Positions 34,597 through 43,808 of a stretch of 64,000 nucleotides of DNA are shown in pieces; the stretch's first letter is position 1; each line of letters begins with the position of its first letter. The notes under the pieces were generated by a model, which was given only the letters and a program-made list of their open reading frames with translations, ran no database searches and was not told where the DNA came from. The translations under genes were made by a program, and so were the position numbers. The DNA comes from Rhizobium leguminosarum bv. viciae USDA 2370 (GTDB lineage Bacteria; Pseudomonadota; Alphaproteobacteria; Rhizobiales; Rhizobiaceae): positions 62,383 through 126,382 of the forward strand of contig NZ_MRDL01000039.1 of NCBI RefSeq assembly GCF_002008365.1, given 5' to 3'.

Positions 34597-34923
34597 ATGG
34601 CTTCGTTCATTTCAAATCTCTTTTCGATGTTCTCCGGCGGCGGCAAACCGGCCACGGAAGCGGCAGGCCCTTCCGGCGAGCCGCAGCTCTACGGCGATTG
34701 CACGATCTATGCCGAACCGCGTAGGGAAGGCAGCCAGTATCGCCTGGCCGGCCGCATCGAAAAGAAGGTCGGCGACGAGGTGCTGGTGCGCAATTTCATC
34801 CGCGCCGATCTGTTTACCTCTTCCGACGATGCGATCGAATGCACGGTGCGCAAGGCGCAGCAGATTATCGATCAGCATGGTTCGTCGCTCTTTGGTGACG
34901 GCGAGAAGCTTCGTCAGGTCTGA
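34597..34923 (+). CDS. HlyU-family protein
   Basis: 108 residues. After a variable N-terminus (FISNLFSMFSGGGKP) comes the HlyU-type core: YGDCTIYAEPRREGSQYRLA, then VLVRNFIRADLFTSSDDAIE and a C-terminal helix (RKAQQIIDQHG). In Vibrio HlyU is a transcriptional activator, but this rhizobial group lacks a winged-helix and its function is unclear. It follows ilvA by 37 bases on the same strand. A 237-base gap then leads to the diguanylate cyclase. Confidence 0.85.
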   Translation: MASFISNLFSMFSGGGKPATEAAGPSGEPQLYGDCTIYAEPRREGSQYRLAGRIEKKVGDEVLVRNFIRADLFTSSDDAIECTVRKAQQIIDQHGSSLFGDGEKLRQV

Positions 34924-35160
34924 AATCGGGATCCGGGCATAGGTCCCTGATGCCGGCTGTAACTATTCCTGTGTGTGACCCGGGTCCTCTCCAGCGAGCG
35001 CGTTCTCACTCACGCAATCTTAAAGGATTGCGGTGAAAGGTATCGCCTGCAGGATTTGCAGGACACCCCCCGTGTTTGACTGTTTCGGACGATTGACCAA
35101 AGGATTCGCTGTCGCGATCGCCGCGCCGGCAGGAGGCCGAACGTCCGGCGCCAAGGTCTC

Positions 35161-36432
35161 ATGATGGAGACACTGAACCTCCTTCTCTTCGTCGTCGAAG
35201 CCATCGCCTATTTCGTGCTGATGGTAACGCTTCTGCATTTCCGTCATCGGCTTGGTCTCGGGGTTTTCCTGACGGCGCTCGGCGTCATGCATTTCATGGA
35301 GACATATCTGGCGGCGGTCTTCTATGTCTCGCTGCCGTTCGGGGATGTGTCGCCGGGTTCATCCGTGTTCTTCTCCGGTAAGCTGATGATGATCCTGATG
35401 CTTTACCTGCAGGAGGATGCGGCGACGGTGCGCCAGCCGATCTACGGCCTGTTCCTCGGCAACCTGCTAACCGTCGGTATTGCCTGGGTGCTGCAGATGC
35501 ACCAGCCGCTGCAGATGTCGACCGGCCACACACCCGACGTCGATTTTCTCAAGGAGATGGGCTGGCTGATGGTCTGGGGCACGGCGCTGCTCTATGTCGA
35601 TTCGCTCGGCATCATCCTGCTCTACGAAAAACTCGGCGATTTCTTTCGCCGCCGCGTCGTCCTGCGCTTCCTGATTTCGGGATTCGTGCTGCTGACCTTC
35701 GACCAGATCGGCTTCTTCGCCGCGCTGCATTACTTCCTGGATGTACCGATCGCCGCATTCTGGGGCGGATGGAAGGCGAAAATGCTTGCCGTCTGCCTCT
35801 ACGCGGCGATGTTCGCATTCTATGAATATCGCATTCGCCGTATCGGCGCAGCCGGGTCCGCACGTTCGATCAGCGACGTATTCGGTGACTTGACGTTCCG
35901 CGAGCGCTACAACGATCTTCTGGAGCGCACTGGCCGCGACATGCTCACTGGCGTCTATGATCGGACGCGCATGGAAATGGAAGCGCCGCTGATGCTGCTC
36001 GAGGCACTGAAGCAGGGGCTATTCGCCACCGTCCTCATTATCGACGCCGATCACTTCAAGGATGTCAATGACGGCTACGGCCATCTCCAGGGCGACGAGG
36101 TGCTGAAGGCGATCGCCGCCCGATTGGGCACGACGCTGCGCTCCAGCGACCGCGTCTTCCGCTTCGGCGGCGAGGAATTCGTTGCCGTCTGTCCAGGCAC
36201 CGACCACGAAGAAGGGCTGCTGCTTGCCGAGCGCCTGCGTTGGACGATCGCGACCAGCGTCAAGACGCCGGATGACAGGCCGGTCACGGTCAGTATCGGG
36301 GTTGCGACCGCCGATGAGGACGGCGTCGATTTCACCGCCGTGCTGACGGCGGCCGACGGCAGGCTCTACGCGGCAAAGAAGAGCGGCCGCAATTGCGTCG
36401 TCGGCCGCTCCGGTGTGGTGAAACTCAGTTAG
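35161..36432 (+). CDS. Membrane diguanylate cyclase (GGDEF)
   Basis: 423 residues. The first ~230 residues hold six or seven hydrophobic helices forming an uncharacterised membrane sensor. The GGDEF domain follows (~255-420), with its active site as GGEEF at ~336 and an intact inhibitory I-site RSSD five residues before it, so it should make c-di-GMP and be feedback-inhibited. DADHFKDVNDGYGHLQGDEV is the usual substrate-binding segment. No EAL domain is present. Start ATG 35161. Monocistronic. Confidence 0.94.
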   Translation: MMETLNLLLFVVEAIAYFVLMVTLLHFRHRLGLGVFLTALGVMHFMETYLAAVFYVSLPFGDVSPGSSVFFSGKLMMILMLYLQEDAATVRQPIYGLFLGNLLTVGIAWVLQMHQPLQMSTGHTPDVDFLKEMGWLMVWGTALLYVDSLGIILLYEKLGDFFRRRVVLRFLISGFVLLTFDQIGFFAALHYFLDVPIAAFWGGWKAKMLAVCLYAAMFAFYEYRIRRIGAAGSARSISDVFGDLTFRERYNDLLERTGRDMLTGVYDRTRMEMEAPLMLLEALKQGLFATVLIIDADHFKDVNDGYGHLQGDEVLKAIAARLGTTLRSSDRVFRFGGEEFVAVCPGTDHEEGLLLAERLRWTIATSVKTPDDRPVTVSIGVATADEDGVDFTAVLTAADGRLYAAKKSGRNCVVGRSGVVKLS

Positions 36433-36780
36433 CTCAGCCAGACCCAGTTAGCCCGAGCAACCCAGTTGGCTCGGCTGGCCCCGATTGAGGCTCTTCTCCA
36501 TTTGGCTGAACGTGGTCAACCCAATAGGTATTCCTGAGAATTCGCATCGCTGATGGCGCGCGAGGTCGCGGACGTCGGGAGGCGGCTTCCTAATCATCGA
36601 TCGATGCAGTGCGTCGACCGGGGATGTTGAGGATGTTGCTTAAACCGAAACATTTGCCCGTCTGTCTATGTCTTTTCAATAGGTTATGAGCAATATAAAA
36701 ACGGCTTGTTCGTAAAATGCAAACGTGATCTCCGTTGCGGAAATATCCCAGATCAGTTTTCCTGCGAGGGGCGTGGAGAC
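36433..36780 (+). other. 348-base gap without a gene
   Basis: Contains short direct repeats of a CCCAGTTAGC/CCCAGTTGGC type at 36445-36475 and a TATAAAA-like A/T-rich stretch near 36692-36702 that could be the -10 region for the MFS gene. No coding frame is supported. Confidence 0.35.
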
Positions 36781-37974
36781 ATGAGTGATTCAATTGCACG
36801 GAAGAAAGTCGATGGCGGCGAGTTCGCCGCTTTGTGTATGGGAGGGTTTCTTCTTTCGATCGCCTATGGCGTGACCTTTCTGATCCCGGTGCTGGTGGGC
36901 CAGCGTGGCGGCGACGAGGCGCTGGCCGGCCTGATCATTTCGGCTGCGACTGTCAGCACCGTCATTCTCGTGATCCTGTCCGGGCACATCGCGGATGCCA
37001 TCGGCTCGGCGCGGGCGGTGGCTGTTTCGGGATTGTTTCTTGCCGCGTCAGCGCTGGGATTTGCCGTGGTTCCCTCAGCTGGGCTGAGCCTGATGACGGT
37101 CGGTTTCATCCTCGGCATAGGCTGGGGCACCTTCTATGCGCTCGGACCCATTCTGGTCGCCGCGATCGTCGAACCCGAACATCGGATCAGGTTTTTTGCC
37201 CTGCTTTCAGGATCGATGATGTCGGGCATCGGCGCCGGGCCGATCATTGGCCGCATTGCCACAGGCTGGTCGATGCCGGTCGAGGCGGCTTTCGCATTTG
37301 CGTTCCTTGCCAGTCTCGCTGGCGGTGCGCTTTACTTGTTGCTCCATATCCGGCTGACCAATGCCGGCAAGATTTTGCCTCATGTCAACAAGATCTCATT
37401 TGGCTCAGCGCGTGAGGTGATCGGCTCGCGGGCCGTCTATTCCATCATTATGGTCGGCATCGGCGGCGCGATTTTCGGTGGGCTGTCCAGCTTTCAGACC
37501 AGCTACGCCAAGGCGCATGGGTTCGATTACTCCCTGTTCTTCATCGGCTTCATGTCCGCCGCGATTCTGAGCCGGCTGTTCGTGGCGGGATATGTGGTCA
37601 AGAAGGACCCACTCTATTCGCTTTTGGTCCTGACAAGCCTGACGCTGGCATCGATCGTGCTGTTCCTGATGCTGACGTCAAATCAGCTTGCCTATCTGGG
37701 AGGCGCAGCGATGCTGGGGGTGGGCTATGGATTGACCTATTCGGTCATCAACGGCCTGGCTGCAAATGAGGCTCCAACTGGCCTTATGCCGCAGTCGCTT
37801 TTGCTATTCTCGCTGGCCTATATGATCGGCGTCTTCGGCTTTCCGTTGGTGGCCGGCAATCTGATCGTTTCCTCCGGCATCCAGACCATGCTCTGTGTAT
37901 TGCTTCTGCTTGCCGTCCTGAATTTGGCAATCGTCCTGTTTCGTCTTGCCCACCGCGCGACGCGTCAGAGCTAA
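36781..37974 (+). CDS. MFS transporter
   Basis: 397 residues with about 12 membrane helices. The conserved loop 2-3 motif of the major facilitator superfamily appears as SGHIADAIGSARAVAVSG (~75-92). ATG 36781 with GAGGGG upstream is preferred to the TTG at 36706. Inner-membrane secondary transporter; substrate not predictable, though the layout resembles drug or sugar efflux carriers. No adjacent regulator or enzyme gives a clue. Confidence 0.88.
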   Translation: MSDSIARKKVDGGEFAALCMGGFLLSIAYGVTFLIPVLVGQRGGDEALAGLIISAATVSTVILVILSGHIADAIGSARAVAVSGLFLAASALGFAVVPSAGLSLMTVGFILGIGWGTFYALGPILVAAIVEPEHRIRFFALLSGSMMSGIGAGPIIGRIATGWSMPVEAAFAFAFLASLAGGALYLLLHIRLTNAGKILPHVNKISFGSAREVIGSRAVYSIIMVGIGGAIFGGLSSFQTSYAKAHGFDYSLFFIGFMSAAILSRLFVAGYVVKKDPLYSLLVLTSLTLASIVLFLMLTSNQLAYLGGAAMLGVGYGLTYSVINGLAANEAPTGLMPQSLLLFSLAYMIGVFGFPLVAGNLIVSSGIQTMLCVLLLLAVLNLAIVLFRLAHRATRQS

Positions 37975-38050
37975 GCAGAGCGTCCCAGGAGAGAATAGAA
38001 ACGAAATTGGCGCGGGGCCGGGCAAGTTTGAGTTGCTCGGACCGGCTCGC

Positions 38051-38260
38051 TCAGGCGGCGCGGAAGATCTTGGCGCCGGAGGGCGCGCTCGTCATGCCGT
38101 CGTCGACGGTGATCTCGATGCCGGTGACATTGGTCGCATCATCCGATGCCAGATAGAACGCTGCCTTGGCGATTTCGTCGGCTTCGCTCTGCGGCCGAGC
38201 GGGCTCATGCCGCCGTCGGCCTTGCCAGGATTTCGTCCGATGAGGAACTCTCGGCCGAAA
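38051..38260 (-). pseudogene. 3' remnant of an SDR oxidoreductase gene
   Basis: Read on the minus strand, the last ~48 codons give a typical short-chain dehydrogenase tail: EADEIAKAAFYLASDDATNV, then TGIEITVDDGMTSAP and a TGA at 38053-38051. Just upstream, the expected MSPLGRRA element lies in a different frame; insertion of one base in AGAGCGAAG would rejoin them. No Rossmann start or catalytic YxxxK is present, so the gene is both truncated and frameshifted. It sits between the MFS gene and azoR. Confidence 0.6.
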
Positions 38261-38306
38261 TCCTGGTGACGGTCCGGGATTTTGTCGCCGGTATCGACAA
38301 ATGAAA

Positions 38307-38330
38307 AACGGCCGGCAAAAGCCGGCCGTT
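38307..38330 (-). terminator. Intrinsic terminator of azoR
   Basis: AACGGCCGGC (38307-38316), loop AAAA, GCCGGCCGTT (38321-38330): a perfect 10-bp stem. On the minus strand it is followed by TTTTT and lies 22 bases after the azoR stop. Confidence 0.85.
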
Positions 38331-38352
38331 CCATGAAGCGTTGAAAAGCCGA

Positions 38353-38967
38353 TCAGGCGGCCAGTGCGATTTCCTGGACGCGCGACTTGGCGGCGTCGAT
38401 GGCTTTCTCGGCAGCTTCCGGACCGAAGGCCAGGCCTTCGACATAGATGGTCTCGATGTCGGTGATGCCGAGGAAGCCGAGAACCGACTTCAGGTATGGC
38501 ACGGCATGGTTCAGGGGGGCGGCCGGTCCTTGCGAGTAGACGCCACCCGAAGCGAGCACGACATAAACCTTCTTGCCGGTTGCGAGGCCGACCGGACCGC
38601 TTTCCGTGTACTTGAAGGTCAGGCCGGCGCGGGCGACGTTGTCGATCCAGGTCTTCAGCGACGAATAGATGTTGAAGTTGATGAGGCCAGTGCTGATGAC
38701 GATCGTGTCGGCGGCAAGCAGTTCGTTGACCAGTTTGTCGGAGGTCTCGACGGCCACGCTTTCCTCAGCGGTGCGGGCCTCGGGCGGCTTGCGGATCGCG
38801 CCGGTGAAGAGGTCATCGATATGCGGCAGCGGGTTGGCGGCAAGGTCGCGGCGAACGATGACGCTGCCCGGGTTCTGGCTCTTCAGCTTTTCGGCGAGAT
38901 CGACGGCGATCGGCGTCGAGAGCGATTCGGCACGCGGGCTGGACGTCAGAAGCAGGATGGACGACAT
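38353..38967 (-). CDS. azoR: FMN-dependent NADH-azoreductase
   Basis: 204 residues, usual family size. The flavodoxin-like fold shows an N-terminal phosphate loop (ILLLTSSPRAESLS) and the FMN contact regions STGLINFNIYSSLKTWID (~92-109) and YVVLASGGVYSQGP (~134-147). It reduces quinones and azo compounds with NADH and helps in electrophile and thiol stress. Divergent from a LysR regulator 138 bases away; a strong terminator follows its stop. Confidence 0.93.
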   Translation of the reverse strand: MSSILLLTSSPRAESLSTPIAVDLAEKLKSQNPGSVIVRRDLAANPLPHIDDLFTGAIRKPPEARTAEESVAVETSDKLVNELLAADTIVISTGLINFNIYSSLKTWIDNVARAGLTFKYTESGPVGLATGKKVYVVLASGGVYSQGPAAPLNHAVPYLKSVLGFLGITDIETIYVEGLAFGPEAAEKAIDAAKSRVQEIALAA

Positions 38968-39076
38968 GGTGCATTTCCTTTCGAATGGAATTTAACGGCC
39001 CGTTGCTGGGAGGTGAGCCGCAGTCTCGAAGCGAAAATAGGTCTGGCCTGCTATCGAAAAAACGGTGATAATGTCG

Positions 39077-39091
39077 ATCGAAACTATCGAT
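39077..39091. promoter_or_regulatory. LysR-type operator between azoR and lysR
   Basis: ATCGA-AACTA-TCGAT is a 15-bp dyad of the T-N11-A kind recognised by LysR proteins. It lies 14 bases before the LysR start and 110 bases from the azoR start, the usual place for an autoregulatory and activating site. Confidence 0.5.
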
Positions 39092-39105
39092 GGAATGGAT
39101 AGAAG

Positions 39106-40074
39106 ATGCTGCCCAACCCGACTCTGGACCAATTGCAGGTGTTTCTGACCGTTGCCGAGACCGGCAGCTTCTCGGCCGCTTCGCGGGCGCTGAACCGTGC
39201 CCAGTCGGTCGTGAGCTATACGATCGCCAACCTGGAGGCGCAGCTTGAAGTGCCGCTTTTCGAGCGCTCCGGTGCGCGCCAGCCGAAGCTTACGGAGGCA
39301 GGCAAGGCGATGCTGGAGGATGCGCGACGCATTCTCGGCGACTTGCAGGTCATGCGGGCGCGCGTCAAGAGCCTGAGGGAAGGGCTCGAAGCGGAGGTTT
39401 CCGTCGCCATCAGTGTCATGGTGCCTTCGCGGGCCCTGGTGGAGGTCCTGCGCGAATTTCGCGAGATGTTTCCGTCCGTTTCATTGAACCTCAACGTCGG
39501 CGAACTTGGGATGGTCATGGATCTCGTCCTCAGCGGCAAGGCGACGATCGGGATCGGCGGCGCAGTTCTAAAGCAGGACGATTCGGTCGTCACAGAGCGG
39601 ATCGGTCATTCCTTCATGCTGCCGGTTGCTGCGCGCAACCACCCGCTTGTTGCGATCGACCGGCCGCTCATGCTCGGCGACGTGCGCGAGGAAGTGCAGC
39701 TTGTCGTCACCGATGCGTCGGGTCTGACAAAGGGGCGTGATTTCAATGTTCTGTCCTACAAGACATGGCGCGTCAGCGATATTGCGACGAAGCATCAGCT
39801 CATCAAGGCCGGTCTTGGCTGGGGTGGCCTTCCGGCTTCGCTCATCCGTGATGATCTCGTGAGCGGCGCGCTTGTCCCTCTCGATCTGGATGCCTACGAA
39901 CAGGGGGAATATGCCATCTATTCCGTGCGCCAGCTCGCTAACCCGCCCGGACCCGCTGCCACGTGGATGATCGATGCGTTCCGCACGAGGCTTTCCGCCT
40001 GCCCAAACCACGCCGATTTCAACGCTCAGATCGCCGAACTGCGCGAGCCCGGTATGCCGCTTGCGGCCGAATGA
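39106..40074 (+). CDS. LysR-family regulator, likely of azoR
   Basis: 322 residues. The winged helix-turn-helix is residues ~6-65 (LDQLQVFLTVAETGSFSAAS; ALNRAQSVVSYTIANLEAQL), followed by a linker helix and a periplasmic-binding-protein-like effector domain (~92-300). Divergent from azoR and separated by a region containing a T-N11-A dyad, so it probably senses a quinone or electrophile and activates azoR (inference from layout). Start ATG 39106. Confidence 0.92.
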   Translation: MLPNPTLDQLQVFLTVAETGSFSAASRALNRAQSVVSYTIANLEAQLEVPLFERSGARQPKLTEAGKAMLEDARRILGDLQVMRARVKSLREGLEAEVSVAISVMVPSRALVEVLREFREMFPSVSLNLNVGELGMVMDLVLSGKATIGIGGAVLKQDDSVVTERIGHSFMLPVAARNHPLVAIDRPLMLGDVREEVQLVVTDASGLTKGRDFNVLSYKTWRVSDIATKHQLIKAGLGWGGLPASLIRDDLVSGALVPLDLDAYEQGEYAIYSVRQLANPPGPAATWMIDAFRTRLSACPNHADFNAQIAELREPGMPLAAE

Positions 40075-40122
40075 CGAAAGCGCAGGCGCAGGCGCCGCGC
40101 CTTCGTCGACATATTTTTTCGC

Positions 40123-42111
40123 CTAAAGGACGAGCCTGAACTTCGAGAAGCCGTCGGCGCCTTCGCCGGCATCCTCGATCTTCACGCTCTTGACCTCGGC
40201 GAGGAACTGCTTCGCCTTCGGGCCGCTTTCGAAGGTCGCGGTCGTGCCCGGGAGCGGCTTGAAGGTCCAGTTTGCGTCGGCCGACGGATTGATCGTGCCC
40301 TGATCATGGATATAGCGGACGATGACATCGCGGTTGGTATCCGGCGCCTGGAAGATCACCTTATCAGCGGTGATCTCGGGGAAATTGCCGCCGCCGCCAG
40401 CGCGGTAGTTGTTCGAGACGACGACGAACTTTTGAGCCGGATCGATCGGCTTGCCATTGAAGGCGAGGTTCTGGATGCGGTTGGCGTCCGGATTGATCGG
40501 TTTGCCTGATGAATCATATTTCGGCGGCTGCGACAGGTCGATCTGGTAGGTGACGCCGTCGATGACGTCGAAATTGTAGGACGGGAAATCGTTGTTGAGC
40601 AGCGCCGCATCCTTCGAGCCGGCCTCGATGTGATTGAACATGCCGGCTGACATTTCGAGCCAGTTCTTCACCTGGGCGCCGGTGATGGCAACCGCCTGCA
40701 CCGTGTTCGGGTAGAGATAGAGGTCGGCGACGTTCTTGATGGCGATATCGCCGGCCGGAACGTCGGTATAGTAGTCGGCGCCGCCGCGACCGCCGGCCTT
40801 GAAGGGGGCCGCCGCCGAAAGCACCGGCAGGTCCTTGAACTTGGTGTCGGCGAGCATCTGCTTGATGTACCAGGTCTGGGCTTGGCTGACGACCTGCACG
40901 GAGGGATCGTCGGCGACCAGTGCGAAGTAGGAATAGAGTGGCGCGGATGTCTTGCCGACGGGGGTGCGGACATAGGTCAGTGTCGCCTCGTGCTCGGCCT
41001 TGGCGGCTTCGACCACTTCCTTCTTGTCGGCGTAGTCGGCAACCACCTTCTTCTTGTCGTCGCGATGATAGATCGGTCGTGCTTCCGAGGTGAAATCGAC
41101 GATCTTCCAGCTGTTGCCGTCTTTTTCGAGCAGCAGGTCGATAAGGCCGAGATGCGAGCCCCAGAAACCGGCCATCACGGTGGGCTTGCCGTGCAGCGTG
41201 CCCTTGACGGGATCGGCATTGGCGACGCCGTCCCAGCTCTTCGGGCCTGGGAAGACGAGATGCTGGTGGCCGGTGAAGATCGCGTCGATCCCATCGACGG
41301 CGGCGAGATGCAGCGAGGCGTTTTCCATTTTTTCGGACGGTGCGCTGCCATCGATGCCGGAGTGCGAGAGCGCAATCACGATATCGGCGCCGGCTTCCTT
41401 CATGGCGGGAACCCAGGCCTTGGCCGCCTCGACGATATCGCGCGTCTGAGCCTTGCCCTCAAGGTTCTTGATGTCCCAGAGCATGATCTGCGGCGGTACG
41501 AAGCCGATGAAGCCGATCTTGACGGGGCTTTCGTTGCCGGCGCCGTCCTTGATCTGTTTTTCCAAGATGATGTAGGGCTTGAAGAAGAGATCGTCCTGCT
41601 TCGGGTCCGAGGCGAGCTGGCCCTTGGTCAGGTTGGCGCAGACAAAGGGGAAGTTCGCGCCTGATAGGACCTTGAACATGAAGTCGAGGCCGTAGTTGAA
41701 CTCGTGATTGCCGAGCGTGCCCACAGTATAGCCGAGCGTGTTCATCGCCTTGATCACCGGATGGACGTCGCCGTCCTTCATGCCGTGCTGATAGGCCATG
41801 TAGTCGCCCATCGGATTGCCCTGCAGCACGTCGCCATTGTCGATCAGCAGCGAGTTGATGGCCTCTGCGCGGATACCGTCGATGATCGTCCCGGTGCGCG
41901 ACAGGCCCATCGTGTCGTTCGGCTTGTCGGCATAATAGTCATAGGGAAAGACGTTGACGTGAATATCGGTCGTTTCCATCAGCCTGAGATGCGCCTGGTT
42001 GGCGCTGGCGCGCGCGCTGAAAGGGTGCAGCAGCACCAGGGCGGAAGTGGCGGCCAGGCCGCCGAGCAGGGAACGGCGGCTCATTACACCAACATCGAAA
42101 ATGGAAGACAT
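40123..42111 (-). CDS. cpdB: 2',3'-cyclic-nucleotide phosphodiesterase/3'-nucleotidase
   Basis: 662 residues. An N-terminal twin-arginine signal (SRRSLLGGLAATSALVLL, cleavage near ARASA) sends it folded to the periplasm. The metallophosphatase domain follows with ETTDIHVN, LIDNGDVLQGNP, GNHEFNYG and GHQH metal ligands. The C-terminal 5'-nucleotidase domain (~370-650) has VVVSNNYRAGGGGNFPEI for substrate binding. It hydrolyses 2',3'-cyclic nucleotides and 3'-nucleotides for phosphate and nucleoside scavenging. AAGGAG precedes ATG 42111; the ATG at 42084 (nearer the Arg pair) is less likely. Monocistronic. Confidence 0.94.
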   Translation of the reverse strand: MSSIFDVGVMSRRSLLGGLAATSALVLLHPFSARASANQAHLRLMETTDIHVNVFPYDYYADKPNDTMGLSRTGTIIDGIRAEAINSLLIDNGDVLQGNPMGDYMAYQHGMKDGDVHPVIKAMNTLGYTVGTLGNHEFNYGLDFMFKVLSGANFPFVCANLTKGQLASDPKQDDLFFKPYIILEKQIKDGAGNESPVKIGFIGFVPPQIMLWDIKNLEGKAQTRDIVEAAKAWVPAMKEAGADIVIALSHSGIDGSAPSEKMENASLHLAAVDGIDAIFTGHQHLVFPGPKSWDGVANADPVKGTLHGKPTVMAGFWGSHLGLIDLLLEKDGNSWKIVDFTSEARPIYHRDDKKKVVADYADKKEVVEAAKAEHEATLTYVRTPVGKTSAPLYSYFALVADDPSVQVVSQAQTWYIKQMLADTKFKDLPVLSAAAPFKAGGRGGADYYTDVPAGDIAIKNVADLYLYPNTVQAVAITGAQVKNWLEMSAGMFNHIEAGSKDAALLNNDFPSYNFDVIDGVTYQIDLSQPPKYDSSGKPINPDANRIQNLAFNGKPIDPAQKFVVVSNNYRAGGGGNFPEITADKVIFQAPDTNRDVIVRYIHDQGTINPSADANWTFKPLPGTTATFESGPKAKQFLAEVKSVKIEDAGEGADGFSKFRLVL

Positions 42112-42365
42112 GGAAACTCTCCTTCAGGATCATGCATCGTCCGGCCCGTCAGAATTAGGACGATTTGGCGAGGAGTACACTGCGAAAATGACAGGACGTC
42201 GAAACAATCCGCCGGAAAAGCGTCGTGGCTCTGAAATGCAATTTATGGTGCAGTCACTCGGCGCCCGGCTGCCGCAGACGTAGGGCCACGGTCACCCTCG
42301 GCGGTCGGTGTCGATCGCAGCTACTGGAACGATCTCAGCCGCTCCTTCGGCCAAAGGGTGCAGCC

Positions 42366-42770
42366 TTACGATTTCAGCGTCGATGTCGCCAAGTGAGGCG
42401 TCCGCTCGACGTTGGTGGCGGTTCTAACCAGCGGGCGTACCGCCAGCACAGGCCGCATCTCCTTGTGGAAAAAGCGGAAATAGGAGGAGATCTGTGCCCG
42501 CGCATTCGAATTCACGTCGAACTGGATGCCGACTCGGCCATTGTGCTTCCAGCGGATGACGCCTTCGAGCAGGCCGAGGTTTTCGGCCTCGATGCGCACC
42601 TTGCTGCCGGAGGCGGCATGGAGCGGTCCCTTCATCTCCAGGGCGGCACCGGTCGGCGATAGGTTGAGGATGCGGGCATCCACCTGGCTGTTCAGATATT
42701 TGACATGGCCGAACACGCGGCAGTTTTTTCGGTCGGCCTTTCGGGCCGTGATTTTCAAGTTGCGGGTCAT
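42366..42770 (-). CDS. PilZ-domain protein
   Basis: 134 residues from ATG 42770 (GGGAG upstream). The PilZ fold is suggested by RKNCRVFGHVKYLN, then ARILNLSPTGAALEMKG with the (D/N)xSxxG-type box, and GVIRWKHNGRVGIQFD. The usual RxxxR c-di-GMP box is seen only as a degenerate RKADRKNCR, so binding is not certain. Probably a small receptor acting with cyclases such as the one at 35161. The long open frame upstream of 42770 lacks family sequence. Confidence 0.8.
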   Translation of the reverse strand: MTRNLKITARKADRKNCRVFGHVKYLNSQVDARILNLSPTGAALEMKGPLHAASGSKVRIEAENLGLLEGVIRWKHNGRVGIQFDVNSNARAQISSYFRFFHKEMRPVLAVRPLVRTATNVERTPHLATSTLKS

Positions 42771-42855
42771 ACTGTCTCCCTTGGTACAGCCGGGGAGCAT
42801 AGCGCCGGAAAATTGAAATGGTTTTAGGGGCTTGGCTAAAATTGCAGTGAAACCG

Positions 42856-43737
42856 TCAGTTGGCGGCGGCCGCTCTGCGTCCCACCACATGTTCGCGCCA
42901 GACGGTGAAGATGCCGGCGGCAACCACGATCGCCGAGCCGACGATCATGTTGAAGCTGAGCGTTTCGCCATAGATCACCATGCCGATGATAGAGGCATAG
43001 ACGAGCGACAGATAGGTCAGCGGCTGGACAGCGGCGGCATCGAGAACATCGTAGGCGCGGATCAGGAAATAATGGCTGGAGATGCTGGTCATGCAGACGA
43101 GCGCCATCCAGCCCCAGTCGCCCGGCGCCATCCAGCTCCAGTAGAACGGCCCGACCAGCGTCATCGTGACGCCGCCGACGACGCCGGTATAGAAGAAGCT
43201 GGTCATCGACGAATCGTCGCGGCTGACCAGGCGGGTGGCGATAACGTAGAAGGCGAAGTTGAAGCAGGAAATGACGGCGAGAAGCAGCTTCACGTCGAAA
43301 AACTCGCCTTCCGGCTTCAGGATCAGCAGTACCCCGAAAAGTCCGGCGCCGATCGCTGCCCACCGCCGCCACCCGACCCGCTCGCCGAGGATCGGCATCG
43401 CCAGCAGTGCGATCAGGATCGGCGTCGCGGAAAAGATCGCCTGTGAACGGGCAAGGCCGATCACGGCAAAACAGGTGATGGCCAGAACCACCTGAACCGC
43501 AAGCAGAACGCCGCGCGTCACCTGCAGGAAGGGGCGTTTGGTGCGGGCCGTCGTCTTAATCCCGCCGCGCATCTTTGACGCGAGGATGATCGTGAAAAGC
43601 GCAAAGGCCCAGTAGCGGATCATCGTCACGAAGATTGGCGGATAGGCCGTCGCCAGATGTTTCGAGATGGCGTCCTGCAGTGAAAAAATGGTGAGCGCCA
43701 ACAGCGCGAAAATATAGCCTTGGGTGTTCGATGTCAT
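42856..43737 (-). CDS. DMT/EamA-family transporter
   Basis: 293 residues with ten hydrophobic helices in two EamA halves, each beginning with the usual small-residue-rich helix (YIFALLALTIFSLQDAISKH; LLAVISCFNFAFYVIATRLV). The first half contains PILIALLAMPILGERVGWRR, the diagnostic loop of the family. Inner-membrane exporter of metabolites or amino acids; substrate not predictable. ATG 43737 is preferred; upstream codons are not family-like. The next gene on the same strand (Lrp) is 71 bases away. Confidence 0.9.
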   Translation of the reverse strand: MTSNTQGYIFALLALTIFSLQDAISKHLATAYPPIFVTMIRYWAFALFTIILASKMRGGIKTTARTKRPFLQVTRGVLLAVQVVLAITCFAVIGLARSQAIFSATPILIALLAMPILGERVGWRRWAAIGAGLFGVLLILKPEGEFFDVKLLLAVISCFNFAFYVIATRLVSRDDSSMTSFFYTGVVGGVTMTLVGPFYWSWMAPGDWGWMALVCMTSISSHYFLIRAYDVLDAAAVQPLTYLSLVYASIIGMVIYGETLSFNMIVGSAIVVAAGIFTVWREHVVGRRAAAAN

Positions 43738-43808
43738 GACTTGCCAATGAGCGGGAAACGCCCGCGCGCATCGAAGTCTGGACAGGCTTTCGGCAAAGAT
43801 GCAAGGCC

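Noticed and set aside
42290..42396. Plus-strand reading ending near 42396 that looks like a protein tail (YWNDLSRSFGQRVQPYDFSV)
   Set aside because: Short, no start, and overlaps the PilZ 3' end; possibly a remnant but not identifiable.
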